This document shows, in pieces, positions 48,251-58,440 of a stretch of DNA of 64,000 nucleotides. Position numbers and translations under genes: made by a program. The notes under the pieces are model-generated. The model was not told the origin of the DNA. It saw only the letters and a list, made by a program, of their open reading frames with translations, and searched no databases. Numbering within the stretch: position 1 is the stretch's first letter; each line of letters begins with the position of its first letter. Origin of the DNA: Zygnema cylindricum (lineage: Eukaryota > Streptophyta > Zygnematophyceae > Zygnematales > Zygnemataceae); the NCBI GenBank assembly GCA_037447655.1, contig JBBHKE010002627.1:124001-188000 (forward strand), given 5' to 3'.

Positions 48251-48490
48251 TAAGGGTACGTCCCCCCCATGTGTTAAAGTATCGACTTTAATCTGTCGTT
48301 TTCGCACAAAACGCAGGTCCGTACGAGAAAAACTTTAGACGTACAAAAAAATCAATTCTTTAAAAGTACAGCAAACGTCAAGTCTATACTTTAAATGTAC
48401 TTCATATTTGTCGTCATCTTAACAAATTTTGGCGTTTTCCTTTTTTCGACCCTCGGGCAAGAGATTCCAGCCCGTCAAAAAACTTCATCA

Positions 48491-48514
48491 AAAATCACCT
48501 CGCGAGGTGATTTT
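48491..48514. repeat. Perfect 24-bp palindrome
   Basis: AAAATCACCTCG is followed immediately by its complement. The hAT-like element target duplication (GATTTTAG) begins within its right arm. Confidence 0.9.
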
Positions 48515-48516
48515 AG

Positions 48517-49338
48517 TAGTGTTGTGTATCGGTAAAAAACTTATCGCGATAACACCGATACCGATAGTTATCGTTATCGAACGGTCAGCGGTCCCGATAT
48601 ATTTGTACTTTCTGTACTTTCTGTCCGGAATGCTTTCTGTCCGGTAAACTGAGCGGAAATTTACGTGAAATGTACGGCTTTTTACGGGAAATGTACGGAA
48701 TTTGACGAAAAAATACGTTGCACTTTGTAGTACTTTTTGGGCGGTTAACTGTACATAAATTTGACGGGAATGTACGGAATTGTACCAATAAACTGATTAT
48801 CATGAAACGGTAAAAAGACGGCGGACTCAAAGTACAACGGATGCAGAATAACATTATGCGCGCGGCTAGAATCGAACGGACGACATTCAATGATAAAATA
48901 AGAGCGGACGGTCAGCGTGAGCGCCGACATCTCAGAATGGCTTTTTTGGCGGCTTTGGCCAAAAAAGTCGACGGACTGACACGTGGCAGGTTTGTAGTGG
49001 ATCTCAAAAAAGAAAGGGACAAAGCCACGGCGTCGGATGTGGAAGGTACATCGCTTTAACTGGAGCCGTATTAAAGCCGTACATATATTATGCCGGCTAC
49101 TGTCGGGGGAATAAGACGTACATATGAGTGTACAGGCCGTACATTTATCTGTACGGTTCGTACAGTTATCGCCGATAGTTATCGTTATCGGTATTATCGC
49201 CGATAAGTAGCCGATATTATCGGCTACTTATCGGCGATAAGACCGATAACGATATATTGTACCAATATATCGATTATCGGGTCCCCGAAAAATGACCCAT
49301 ATCGGTTATCGGAAAATCCTTACCGATACACAACACTA
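48517..49338. mobile_element. hAT-like non-autonomous element, TAGTGTTG family
   Basis: Inverted termini TAGTGTTGTGTATCGGTAA match over 19 bases. The flanking 8-bp direct repeats are GATTTTAG (48509-48516 and 49339-49346). Subterminal regions hold many TATCG/CGATA words and palindromes (for example near 49190-49260), and the interior holds GTACGG words. The open frame at 48841-49059 has no recognisable domain. Confidence 0.9.
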
Positions 49339-50034
49339 GATTTTAGGGAAAGTACCGCCCAAAACAACAAATCCACGCACGCGACACACGAGCGGGAAAA
49401 TTTTAGGACGACTCGCTATTTTTCTCCCTGCCCGTCACGCGCATGTACGGAAAATACGAGGATGTACGGAAAAAAAGTGAAGGGGTCGCGGACCTCCACT
49501 TTCATTCATGGGGTCCTCGGTAAAATTTTGCGTCGTTGTCGCCTCTCCCCTCTCCCTCTCACACTATCACTTTTATCTCACACTTTTTAGACTGAGGCAC
49601 GACAAAACTGGTATGAAATTAAAGATATTTGAAAGATAATTATTTTGGCTACCCTTCATGTATATTTTTATGGCAAGTAGAGCGAAAAAGGTAGAGAAAA
49701 CGAAATTGGGTATCCATGGCCGAAAGTCCTTGAATCTGTGACGTCGACGTTGTCACAAGTGAGCGTGACGTCACGATGTTACAAAACCCTAAAGATCTGC
49801 CATGTCACAAAATTACAAAAATCTAGACGTCTACAACTGTCGCTGTTTTTGTTGGCGTCACTAATTTCGTAGTCGTCGTCAACCGTCACAAAGTTGTACC
49901 TACGTCTACAACCGTCACATTTCAAAGTTTCGATTTCATTTTCGCACATAGGGACGCTTTTCAAAGTAGTACGGAACACTTCACTACAGTCCAAAATACT
50001 TTTTCAAAGTATCGCTTACATGGGGACGTACCCT

Positions 50035-50975
50035 AACTAGATATTTTTAAGCTTCACTTTTGTTTCAACGAATCAAATGCATCACTCAAATTAGCTTTCT
50101 CTCAGAAAGTAACACGTGGCAACCATGAACCTTTAAAATTGAAGATTGGAGGCACCTGGCCACAAATAACAATAGTCAACTTTGAGTCTTTGACGTACAA
50201 AGTAGAGCTATTTTTGTACTCGAAGTTCTTCGTTTTTTTAGCGAATTTTGGCGTGCAAATTAGTAGTACCGTTTTTAACGCACGTACTTAATTAATCGTT
50301 ACTAGTGTTAATTTTATTTTCACCGCTTAAAACATCTTATCTCCGTGCACACTTGTTGGATTGTCAATCCGACGGTTGCGATTGGAAGGCAAGATTCTCA
50401 CCTCCCTAATGGTGGTATCCGGTTGACATTCCGACAAGTGTGTACGGAGAAAATATGTTTTAAAAGGCGGAAAAAAACTTAACACTTATAACGATTAGCG
50501 GTGTACTTTTGATGGAGGAGAACAGTCCCAATTCTTAACACTTTGGGACAGAGATGGGAGTATTATCGGAACCCTTGGTTACCTAGTAGCCAATAATTCC
50601 AAGATAACTGTCAGTTTAACAGCACATGGAACGCCTATTCCTGCCACGTCACATGTTACAATTTTGTAGATGGAAATTTTGATTTGGGGGTGAGATTGAG
50701 ATATTGTAACTGACACTAGGCTTTGTGAGCAAAACAAATAATTTTGAAAAAATGTGCAAATAATTCTCTATCAGTTTATAAAATACGAAATGTGCAAATA
50801 ATTATGTGTCAGTTTATAAAATACGAAAAATGTGCAAATAATTTTCAGAGTCGATGTGTTTATTGCTTGCTGCAAAAAAACTAAGGTGTTGTTCACAGAA
50901 AATGAATGCGACAATTGTCCACAGTGGACGCTTATTAATATTTGTACTTGTTTACTTTCAATGTGTTTTCCGTAC
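50035..50975. repeat. Near-identical duplicate, copy 1 (of 52876-53816)
   Basis: 941 bp matching at an offset of 2841, with one substitution seen (near 50941 versus 53782). It includes part of the upstream flank and a family A MITE. It ends abruptly at a C-rich tract. Confidence 0.9.
50287..50503. mobile_element. Foldback MITE, family A, copy 2
   Basis: TA on both sides. Left arm: TAATCGTTACTAGTGTTAA, then AAAACATCTTATCTCCGTGC. Right arm: GTACGGAGAAAATATG, then TAACGATTAGCGGTG. It lies inside the 941-bp duplicate. Confidence 0.75.
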
Positions 50976-51045
50976 CCCCCCCCCCCCCCCCCCCCCCTCC
51001 CCCCCCCCCCCCCTCCCCCCCCATGCCTCTCCCCCCCTCCCTCTG
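50975..51045. repeat. C-rich tract
   Basis: About 46 C with two T between 50975 and 51022, then C/T-rich to 51045. It replaces the 60-bp tandem repeats found at this point in the sister copy. The Pro-rich or Gly-rich frames through it are spurious. Confidence 0.9.
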
Positions 51046-51742
51046 TCCATGTATATTATAAATATTTGTGATTATATATATACATGTATGTATGTGATAC
51101 ATTAATAAACTCACGAGAGGATACATTGAATTGAATAAAGTGCGAATAGCAATATCAGAATAATAATATTCATCTACATAATGCAAGCTTATTATCAAGT
51201 GAGAAACCAAATCAGAACCATAATTACCATTAACATCAAGTAATTTTATTGACCAACAAAATGTCAAATGTAAAAAAAAAGTATGAAAACCTAAAAAATA
51301 AGAGTTTTTTATAAACAACCACCACCCAACATTCATGTTTTTTCAAAGAAACTCATCAAAGTTGACTAACAAAACAAAAAAACAAAAATAACTGACGCTG
51401 AAATTATTTGAAAAGACTTGGTTGTTCATAACATCTTTAAAAACATGAAGTCAAATTTGAAAACATACAAAAAAAGAAATAAAAAATGACATTAGAGTAA
51501 ATGTTGGCAGGTCTACATTATTAATTTTTAATGCGCGTTGTTCCCCATCCCAGTGCTGAAGGCAGATTTTGAGGGATGAAAAATACTATGGGATTGTTAA
51601 CTCCTTACGCACGCGACAATGTTTTCTTAAGAAAAAACATTCGGAATATGAGGGATGAAAAATACTATGGGATTCCTCCTACGAACGTGACAATGTTTCC
51701 TTAAGAAAAAATTACATTTGATTCTCCCAAATTTCGAAGTTT
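51046..51742 (-). repeat. 3' flank of F-box unit 3
   Basis: Same ordered words as in units 1 and 2. The minus strand reads SIKLLDVNGNYGSDLVSHLI and VDEYYYSDI. A 60-bp local repeat (GGGATGAAAAATACTATGGG) occurs at about 51573 and 51652. Confidence 0.55.
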
Positions 51743-52258
51743 CTAGTTGACTACAACAATCTGTGCTTTTCGAAAATTGTTGAATTGAGCCTTGTCTAAG
51801 TCGTCGATTTTGAAAACTTCCAAATGTGAGAATAACGGTACGAGTGAGAAAGGATCCGACATAGGTCCACGAATTTCAAGAACTTCCAAGTTTTTGAAAG
51901 TTTCTAAGATTGTAATTAACTTGTTCAAATCGACCGGTGTATCGATGTCGCCTCTTAGAATTAAATTTTTGGCGTTCTTGAAACGAGGCAGAAAGTTGGT
52001 ACAACAGTTGCTTTCCCCCTTTTTATTTTCCATAGCAAATTCGATTTTTGTCACAAACTCACTCGCTAAACCACACCATTCTTTGTTGACACGTGTCGCG
52101 TTTTTCAAATCTTTCAGTGGTAAAAGTTTGAAAAATTGTGACAAAACTTCGTTAGGAAGAGGAAAAGGTTTGTCATCACCTTGACGGGATCGTGACTTTT
52201 GGCGTTTATTTTGTCCACCTTGTTGTGTAGTCACAAAACGTCCACTCCTTAACTTCAT
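51743..52258 (-). CDS. F-box protein, C-terminally truncated (unit 3)
   Basis: 171 codons: MKLRSGRFVTTQQGGQNKRQ, a basic Arg/Ser/Lys stretch, the F-box (FPLPNEVLSQFFKLLPLKDL, ATRVNKEWCGLA), then LRR-like repeats (NLEVLEIRGPMSDPFSLVPL, HLEVFKIDDLDKAQFNNF). It ends at VVVN-stop, where a one-base shift relative to sister copies cuts off the KIGRIK tail. Substrate-adaptor role in an SCF ligase is inferred from the F-box. The family start MKLRSG is shared by five copies, which supports the chosen start. Expression is unknown. Confidence 0.6.
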   Translation of the reverse strand: MKLRSGRFVTTQQGGQNKRQKSRSRQGDDKPFPLPNEVLSQFFKLLPLKDLKNATRVNKEWCGLASEFVTKIEFAMENKKGESNCCTNFLPRFKNAKNLILRGDIDTPVDLNKLITILETFKNLEVLEIRGPMSDPFSLVPLFSHLEVFKIDDLDKAQFNNFRKAQIVVVN

Positions 52259-52875
52259 TTTTATCTCAGATTTTTATTTATTTATGAACCTACAAAAATG
52301 CTAAAGAATGGTGTGAATTGAAAATTTGGCAGTTTTCACACAGTATGCAGAGGGGTTACTGACTTAATATCAACGATGGTATGTGAGTAATAATATTTTT
52401 AAAATTGTTTTCAAAAAGTAATACGGCGGTCGGTTTCTCTCCTACGCCGACAATTCTAAAACTTCACTTCTGTACTTCAAACAGGAGGAAGACGGAACGC
52501 ATTTTGTTTAAAAAGTGTGGAATAACCATGCGACTTTAAAGAATTTAGTCTCATGAAAGGTTTATCGTCGCATGAAAAAATGTCTCGCACGATATATTGA
52601 TTCTGTGCATCACTTCATACAACATTCGCGCTTTAACAACATGGGAAGAAAGAGGTGCGACTTTCCTGGCGCTGATTACCAAAATTTTGTCATTTTCCTA
52701 GAATTTAAAGTGGACCAATGAATGAAGATCTTTAAGCAAAGGAAGTTTTCAATTTTTACTTTTTTAAACTTTTGCATGAATTGACTCTCGTTCATTGACG
52801 TGGCTTTTTTTTAGCTGTTATAATTTCTAATCTTCGTCTGCTGATTTTTGTCACGAAGCATTGAGACGAAATCAC
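52259..52875 (-). promoter_or_regulatory. Conserved upstream block of F-box unit 3
   Basis: Same motifs as unit 2 (CGGCGGTCGGTTTCTCTCCT, GCACGATATATTGATTC, AGAGGTGCGACTTTCC). It ends at an uninterrupted copy of the site where the PIF-like element sits in unit 2. Confidence 0.4.
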
Positions 52876-53816
52876 AACTAGATATTTTTAAGCTTCACTT
52901 TTGTTTCAACGAATCAAATGCATCACTCAAATTAGCTTTCTCTCAGAAAGTAACACGTGGCAACCATGAACCTTTAAAATTGAAGATTGGAGGCACCTGG
53001 CCACAAATAACAATAGTCAACTTTGAGTCTTTGACGTACAAAGTAGAGCTATTTTTGTACTCGAAGTTCTTCGTTTTTTTAGCGAATTTTGGCGTGCAAA
53101 TTAGTAGTACCGTTTTTAACGCACGTACTTAATTAATCGTTACTAGTGTTAATTTTATTTTCACCGCTTAAAACATCTTATCTCCGTGCACACTTGTTGG
53201 ATTGTCAATCCGACGGTTGCGATTGGAAGGCAAGATTCTCACCTCCCTAATGGTGGTATCCGGTTGACATTCCGACAAGTGTGTACGGAGAAAATATGTT
53301 TTAAAAGGCGGAAAAAAACTTAACACTTATAACGATTAGCGGTGTACTTTTGATGGAGGAGAACAGTCCCAATTCTTAACACTTTGGGACAGAGATGGGA
53401 GTATTATCGGAACCCTTGGTTACCTAGTAGCCAATAATTCCAAGATAACTGTCAGTTTAACAGCACATGGAACGCCTATTCCTGCCACGTCACATGTTAC
53501 AATTTTGTAGATGGAAATTTTGATTTGGGGGTGAGATTGAGATATTGTAACTGACACTAGGCTTTGTGAGCAAAACAAATAATTTTGAAAAAATGTGCAA
53601 ATAATTCTCTATCAGTTTATAAAATACGAAATGTGCAAATAATTATGTGTCAGTTTATAAAATACGAAAAATGTGCAAATAATTTTCAGAGTCGATGTGT
53701 TTATTGCTTGCTGCAAAAAAACTAAGGTGTTGTTCACAGAAAATGAATGCGACAATTGTCCACAGTGGACGCTTATTAATGTTTGTACTTGTTTACTTTC
53801 AATGTGTTTTCCGTAC
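52876..53816. repeat. Near-identical duplicate, copy 2 (of 50035-50975)
   Basis: See copy 1. Here the sequence continues past the duplicate into three 60-bp repeats instead of poly-C. Confidence 0.9.
53128..53344. mobile_element. Foldback MITE, family A, copy 3
   Basis: Identical by eye to 50287-50503 because it lies in the 941-bp duplicate; it does not represent an independent insertion. Confidence 0.75.
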
Positions 53817-53940
53817 AAATGTCAACAGTGGACGATTATGCATGTATGTACTTGTTTACTTTCAATGTGTTTTCCGTACAAATGTCCACAGTGGACGATT
53901 ATTCATGTTTGTACTTGTTTACTTTCAATGTTGTTTTCTG
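53758..53940. repeat. Three tandem copies of a unit near 63 bp
   Basis: Units run CAGTGGACGATTAT...GTTTGTACTTGTTTACTTTC...CGTACAAATGTC. The first unit also ends copy 1 of the duplicate. Confidence 0.85.
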
Positions 53941-54971
53941 TAACATTTCATCTACACAACATTGAAAAGTAATAACAATAGTTACTTATTAGTTAATTAT
54001 TATCATTTATTTTTAATTATTGTTTTTTAATTCAGTGGATGAAAAGTACATGATGATGGTGACATATTTAAATTCAAAAAAGTAAAAGAAGGAAAAAAAA
54101 AAAAGTAGCAATAATTATTCATGGTTAATGATGAAATTCTGAATACATCTAAATTTGAATGGATATTCTCGATTTCATCGAAAATAAAAATTGATCACTT
54201 CACAAAAATCAAATAATGTTAACAATGTGAAAAATTGCACATTACTTCGCATTTTGAAATACTTTAACAATTATTCGCTACAAACAAAATATTACACTTT
54301 GGACAAAGTTGTGACTTTTTCTCTCGAAAAAAAAACTTATTGTTGACTATTTCACTCTTTTAAAGTCTTGGTACTTATCTAGCTTCACCGTTTAAACTAT
54401 TTCTTTTGAAGGACGTAAAACTCATAATTAAGTGATAAATTAACTCATACAAACTATAAAACGCATTTTTTTATGACTATTATTCTTAAACGTTTAGTAC
54501 TTGATTAAAAATTCCCAAAGTAAAAAATTTTGAAGTCACGACAAAATACATTGAATTCAAAGAGGCAAGAATATCAATATCAAAAAAATAATATTCATCT
54601 ACATCATGCAACTTATCATCAAATAAGAAACCAAATTAAAACCATAATTACCATTGACATCAAGAAATTTCATCGACCAACAATTGTCAAAAGTAAAAAA
54701 AAAGTATGAAAACCTAAAAAAGGGAATTTTCTATAAACAACCACCACCCAACATCTATGTTTTTTCAAAGAAACTTATCAAAAAAAATGACTAAAAAAAA
54801 AAAAAAAACTGATACTAAATTCATTTGAAAAGACTTGGTTGTTCATAACACCTTTAAAAAAATCAAATCAAAAGCGTACAAAAAAAAAAATGACTACGCA
54901 ACAACAACACTGTCAATGTTGTCGGGTCTACATTATTACAATTTTAGTGTGGGCGATACCACAACCCAAGA
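53941..54971 (-). repeat. 3' flank of F-box unit 4
   Basis: Repeats the unit flank: ATTCGCTACAAACAAAATATTACA, GTGATAAATTAACTCATAC, ATAATATTCATCTACATC and GACTTGGTTGTTCATAACACC. No other gene. Confidence 0.55.
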
Positions 54972-55190
54972 TTAAACGGCAAGTCTTGAGGGAAGGAAAA
55001 AACTGTGGAAGGTGTAAAGAAACCAAGGAACGCGCCGCACTGTTTTTGTGTAAATAAAACATTTGATTCTCCCAATTTTTGAAGTTTTTACGTCGACCAA
55101 AACATAGTTTGCTTGACGAAAATTGTGGAATTGAGCATTGCCTAATTGGTCGGTTCTCAAAACTTCCAAATGAGCGAATAACGGTTCGTC
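54972..55190 (-). pseudogene. F-box gene fragment, C-terminal part (unit 4)
   Basis: Encodes LFAHLEVLRTDQLGNAQFHN, NYVLVDVKTSKIGRIKC. At about 55187 the family sequence jumps to flank sequence (GTAAAGGAAAAAGGACCACTTC) that in unit 1 lies near 44020. The junction carries the shared word TTCGTCGTAAAG. It is therefore a deletion or recombination product. Confidence 0.65.
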
Positions 55191-56006
55191 GTAAAGGAAA
55201 AAGGACCACTTCACAAAAGTCAAATAATGTTATAGATTTTGAAATACTTGAACAATTATTCGTCACAAACAAAATATTACATTTTGGTTACAGATGTGAC
55301 TTTTTCTCACGGAAAAAAAACCTCTTGTTGACTATTTCACTGTTTTAAAGTCTTAGTGCTTCTCTAATTTCACAGTTTAAACTATTTCTTTTGAAGGACT
55401 TAAAACTCATAATTAAGTGATAAATTAACTCATGCAAACTATAAAACGCATTTTTTTCGTGAGTGTTTTTCTTAAACATTTAGCACTTGATTAAAAATTC
55501 CCAGAGTGAAAAACTTTGAAGTCACGAAAGAATACATTGAATTGAAAGAGGTGAAAATATCGATATCGGAATAATAAAATTCAGTAACCAGTAACACCAA
55601 GTAACCGGGGGTTCAGTTAATCCATAATAACCATTGACATCAAGTAATTTACAGACCAATAGAACTTCAAATGTAAGAAAAAGGTATGAAAACCTTAAAA
55701 AAAAAAGGATTTTTATATAAACAACCACCACCAAACATCCATGGTTTTTCAAAGAAATTGGTCAAAAAAATTGACTTCACGAATCGTCAAATACAAAAAA
55801 AAAACTGATGCTAAAATTATTCGAAAAAACTTGGTTGTTCACAACATCTTTAAAAACATCAAATCAAACTCAAAAACGTACAGAAAAAGAAGAAAAAAAA
55901 AGACACTCCAACAACAACACTGTCAATATCGTCGGGTGTACATTATTACATTTTTAGTGTGGGCTTACCACATCCCAGTAGTAAACGGCTAAACTAAACT
56001 AATAGA
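55191..56006 (-). repeat. 3' flank of F-box unit 5
   Basis: Same ordered flank words again (ATTCGTCACAAACAAAATATTAC, GTGATAAATTAACTCATG, CTTGGTTGTTCACAACATC). No other gene. Confidence 0.5.
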
Positions 56007-56732
56007 CTAAAGTAATCTATTTTCAGGGATGGAAAACACAAAGGAACGGGCAATTCCCAAAGGAAGGCGTCTTCGTTTTGTTACGTTAAAAAAACATTTG
56101 ATTCTCCCAATTTTCAAAGTTTCAACGTTGACTCGAACAAAATGTGCTCTTAGGAAATAGTTGAATTGCTCGGCGTCTAATTCGTCGATTCTAAAAACTT
56201 CCATTTCCAAATGTGAGAATAACGGTACGAGGGAGAGAGGATCCGATATATCTCCACGAATGCGAAGGATTTCCAAGTTTTTGAAAACTTCCAAGATAGC
56301 AATTAACTTGTTAATATCGTCTAGTGTATGAAGATCGTTTTTTACGAATAAAGTTTTGGCGTTCTTGAAACGGAAAAAAAAGTTGGTGTAACATTTGATT
56401 TTCTCCCTTTTTTTTTCCATTGTAAAAATGATTTTTGTCACAACCTCACTCGCTAAACCGCACCATATTTTGTTGACACGTGTCGCGGTTTCCAAATCTT
56501 CCAGCGGCAAAATTTTGAAAACTTCCGCCAAAATTTTGAAAACTTCCGCCAAAATTTTGAAAACTTCCGCCAAAATTTCGTCAGGAAGTGGAAAAGGTTT
56601 TTCATCACCTTGACATGATCGTGACTTTCGCCGTATATTTTGTCCACTTTTTTGTATTGTCACAAAGCTTCCACTCCTTCGCTTCCTTTTTATCTCAGAT
56701 TGCTGTTTATTTATAAACTTACATAGCTTCAT
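56007..56732 (-). CDS. F-box protein, best-preserved copy, with triplicated F-box helix (unit 5)
   Basis: 241 residues from the family ATG at 56732. A 5' extension to an ATG at 56777 is also open, because a leader segment (encoding FINKQQS.IK) is duplicated here. Order: basic N-terminus, F-box with LPDEILAEVFKILAEVFKIL, a third EVFKILP, then EDLETATRVNKIWCGLASEV. LRR-like repeats follow (NLEILRIRGDISDPLSLVPL, EVFRIDELD), and the tail KIGRIKCFFNVTKRRRLP. The 21-bp EVFKILA unit is present three times in frame (about 56511-56573); other copies have one. It is the only copy open through both F-box and tail. Function as an SCF adaptor is inferred; the extra turns could disturb Skp1 binding. Confidence 0.65.
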   Translation of the reverse strand: MKLCKFINKQQSEIKRKRRSGSFVTIQKSGQNIRRKSRSCQGDEKPFPLPDEILAEVFKILAEVFKILAEVFKILPLEDLETATRVNKIWCGLASEVVTKIIFTMEKKREKIKCYTNFFFRFKNAKTLFVKNDLHTLDDINKLIAILEVFKNLEILRIRGDISDPLSLVPLFSHLEMEVFRIDELDAEQFNYFLRAHFVRVNVETLKIGRIKCFFNVTKRRRLPLGIARSFVFSIPENRLL

Positions 56733-57390
56733 TTTTATCTTAGATTGTTGTTTATTTATAAACTGAAAAAAAAACACTAAGGATTGTTATTTTTTTATGA
56801 ACCAACCAAAATACTAAGGAATGGTCTGACTTGAAAATTTGGCAAAATACACACAAAATGGTGTTCTTAAAAAGGCTTACTGACTTAATGTCAACGTTAT
56901 TATTCACCTAAATAGATTTTAAAAGTTGTTTTCAGAAGGTAATACGGCGGTCGGTTTCTCTCCTAAGCCGACAATTCTAAAACTTTTCAAACCGAAGGAA
57001 GACGGAAGTAATTTTGTAAACAACGTGCGAAAAAATCGTGCGACTTTAAAGAATCTAGTCGCATGAAAGGTTTACTATCGCATGCAGAAATGTGCGCACG
57101 ATATATTGATTTCGTACGATATTTTATAAAACAATCGCGCTTACCAACATGGGAGGAATGAGGTGCGACTTTCCGAGCGCTGATTACCAAAATTTCGTTT
57201 TTTTTCCAAAAATTTAGCGTGGACCAATGAATGAAGATCTATAAGCAAAGGAAGTTTATATTTCTGTCCTTTTTAAAAAAATTGCATGAATTGACTCACG
57301 TGTTTTCAACGTGGCTTTTTTTGAGCTGACCACGTGTAAATCCTTGTCTTCATTTGTTGAATTTTTGTTATGAAGCATGACACGAAGTCA
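56733..57390 (-). promoter_or_regulatory. Conserved upstream block of F-box unit 5
   Basis: Carries CGGCGGTCGGTTTCTCTCCT, AATCGTGCGACTTTAAAG, GCGCACGATATATTGATT and GAGGTGCGACTTTCCGAG. Confidence 0.4.
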
Positions 57391-57889
57391 CAACAAGATA
57401 TTTTTAAGTTTCACTTTAATTTTCAACGAATCAAATGCATCACTCAAATTAGTTTTCTTTCTGAAAGTGACACGTTGCAACCACGAACCTTGTAAAAATT
57501 TGAAGATTCAGAAGCACGTGCGAAGTTCTGAATCCACAGGTTCTTTGCTCTTGTTAGTATTGCTCTGTTTCGTTCCAGTTTTTAGGCGTAGATTACTTTC
57601 TTGTGACTCTTGCAGTCTCCAAATGTTTTTTTTCAGTTTTACACTTTTTGTACTCAGATGGTTTTGCCATCGCAATTTTTGCAATAAGGTTTAGTGGTTT
57701 ACCGTTTGATCCCAGAAAAAAAAAAAAAAAATAGCTTTGACGTACAAAATATGATTTTTTTTTTAGTTTTTGTACCCGAAGTGAATTTTTGGCGTGCAAA
57801 AAAGAGATACCGTTCCTAACTTAAATACTTGGTTTGTTTTTGTCTGTAGAAAATGCCGTACAAACAATGTATAAATGAATAAACTGCTA
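57391..57889. other. Distal upstream flank of F-box unit 5
   Basis: Repeat-unit sequence shared with 58700-59015 and 62600-62930. It includes an insertion-like stretch (57530-57740) with GTACTCAGATGGTTTTGCCA and a poly-A run. No gene. Confidence 0.45.
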
Positions 57890-58393
57890 CACCGCGCATC
57901 GTTATTGATTATGTCAACGACACTTTTAGTTCTTAAAATTTGTTTTCCTCAAATGGGATACATGATTTTAATTTTCCTTGACGTTAATTAAGGGCACCGT
58001 ACAAAATAGCGTAAGGACGAATTACAATAATATCTAAATAGTGTGGTGTACGGTCGATGTCAGACTACATAATTATACCTTTCAAAGTGAAAATTTTACA
58101 AAATGAGTTAAATCAGACGCGCGCATAGGATCGTGCGCTAAAAAACGGATTGTTCTGCCGTAAATTAGTCTTACATGTACGTTTAAATTTCGACGGCGTA
58201 CGATTTTTAATATTTTGTACGGATACATATATTAATAACATAATCGTACGACGAATATTCCATTTTGCTTTCCCCAAATTAGCATAAACGCCGAAATTAG
58301 AATACACCTTTTAAAAAAATCTTAATTAGCGTCAATGACGGTATATTTACTTCCACACTATTTAAACTTTGACACTAATAACGATGCGCAGTG
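57890..58393. mobile_element. TA-flanked TIR element (Tc1/mariner-like MITE)
   Basis: Inverted termini CACCGCGCATCGTTATT and the complement of CACTGCGCATCGTTATT, with TA on each side (57888-57889 and 58394-58395). Two sister units have uninterrupted sites: AAATTGCTAGTAGAATTTCT near 59014 and AAATAGCTAGTAGAATTTCT near 62927. The termini resemble family A MITEs (CACCGCTAATCGTTATTA). No transposase. Confidence 0.85.
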
Positions 58394-58440
58394 TAGTAGA
58401 ATTTCTGAATTGTACGGTAGTAACTCCGTTTTCCGACTAA

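Larger units (their letters stand above)
48254..50033. mobile_element. PIF/Harbinger-like element with a nested hAT-like element
   Basis: Termini GGGTACGTCCCC(CCC)ATGT and the complement of GGGTACGTCCCCATGT are flanked by TAA (48251-48253 and 50034-50036). In sister units the uninterrupted site reads AAATCACAACTAGATATTTT (52866-52886; similar at about 57388, 58697 and 62597). No transposase domain is visible. 822 bp of its 1780 bp is a second transposon (48517-49338). Confidence 0.8.

Noticed and set aside
48841-49059. 72-codon frame as a transposase
   Set aside because: No DDE, BED or hATC motif; it lies inside a short non-autonomous element.
50832-51336. Pro-rich and Gly-rich frames
   Set aside because: Produced by the C-rich tract in unit flank sequence.
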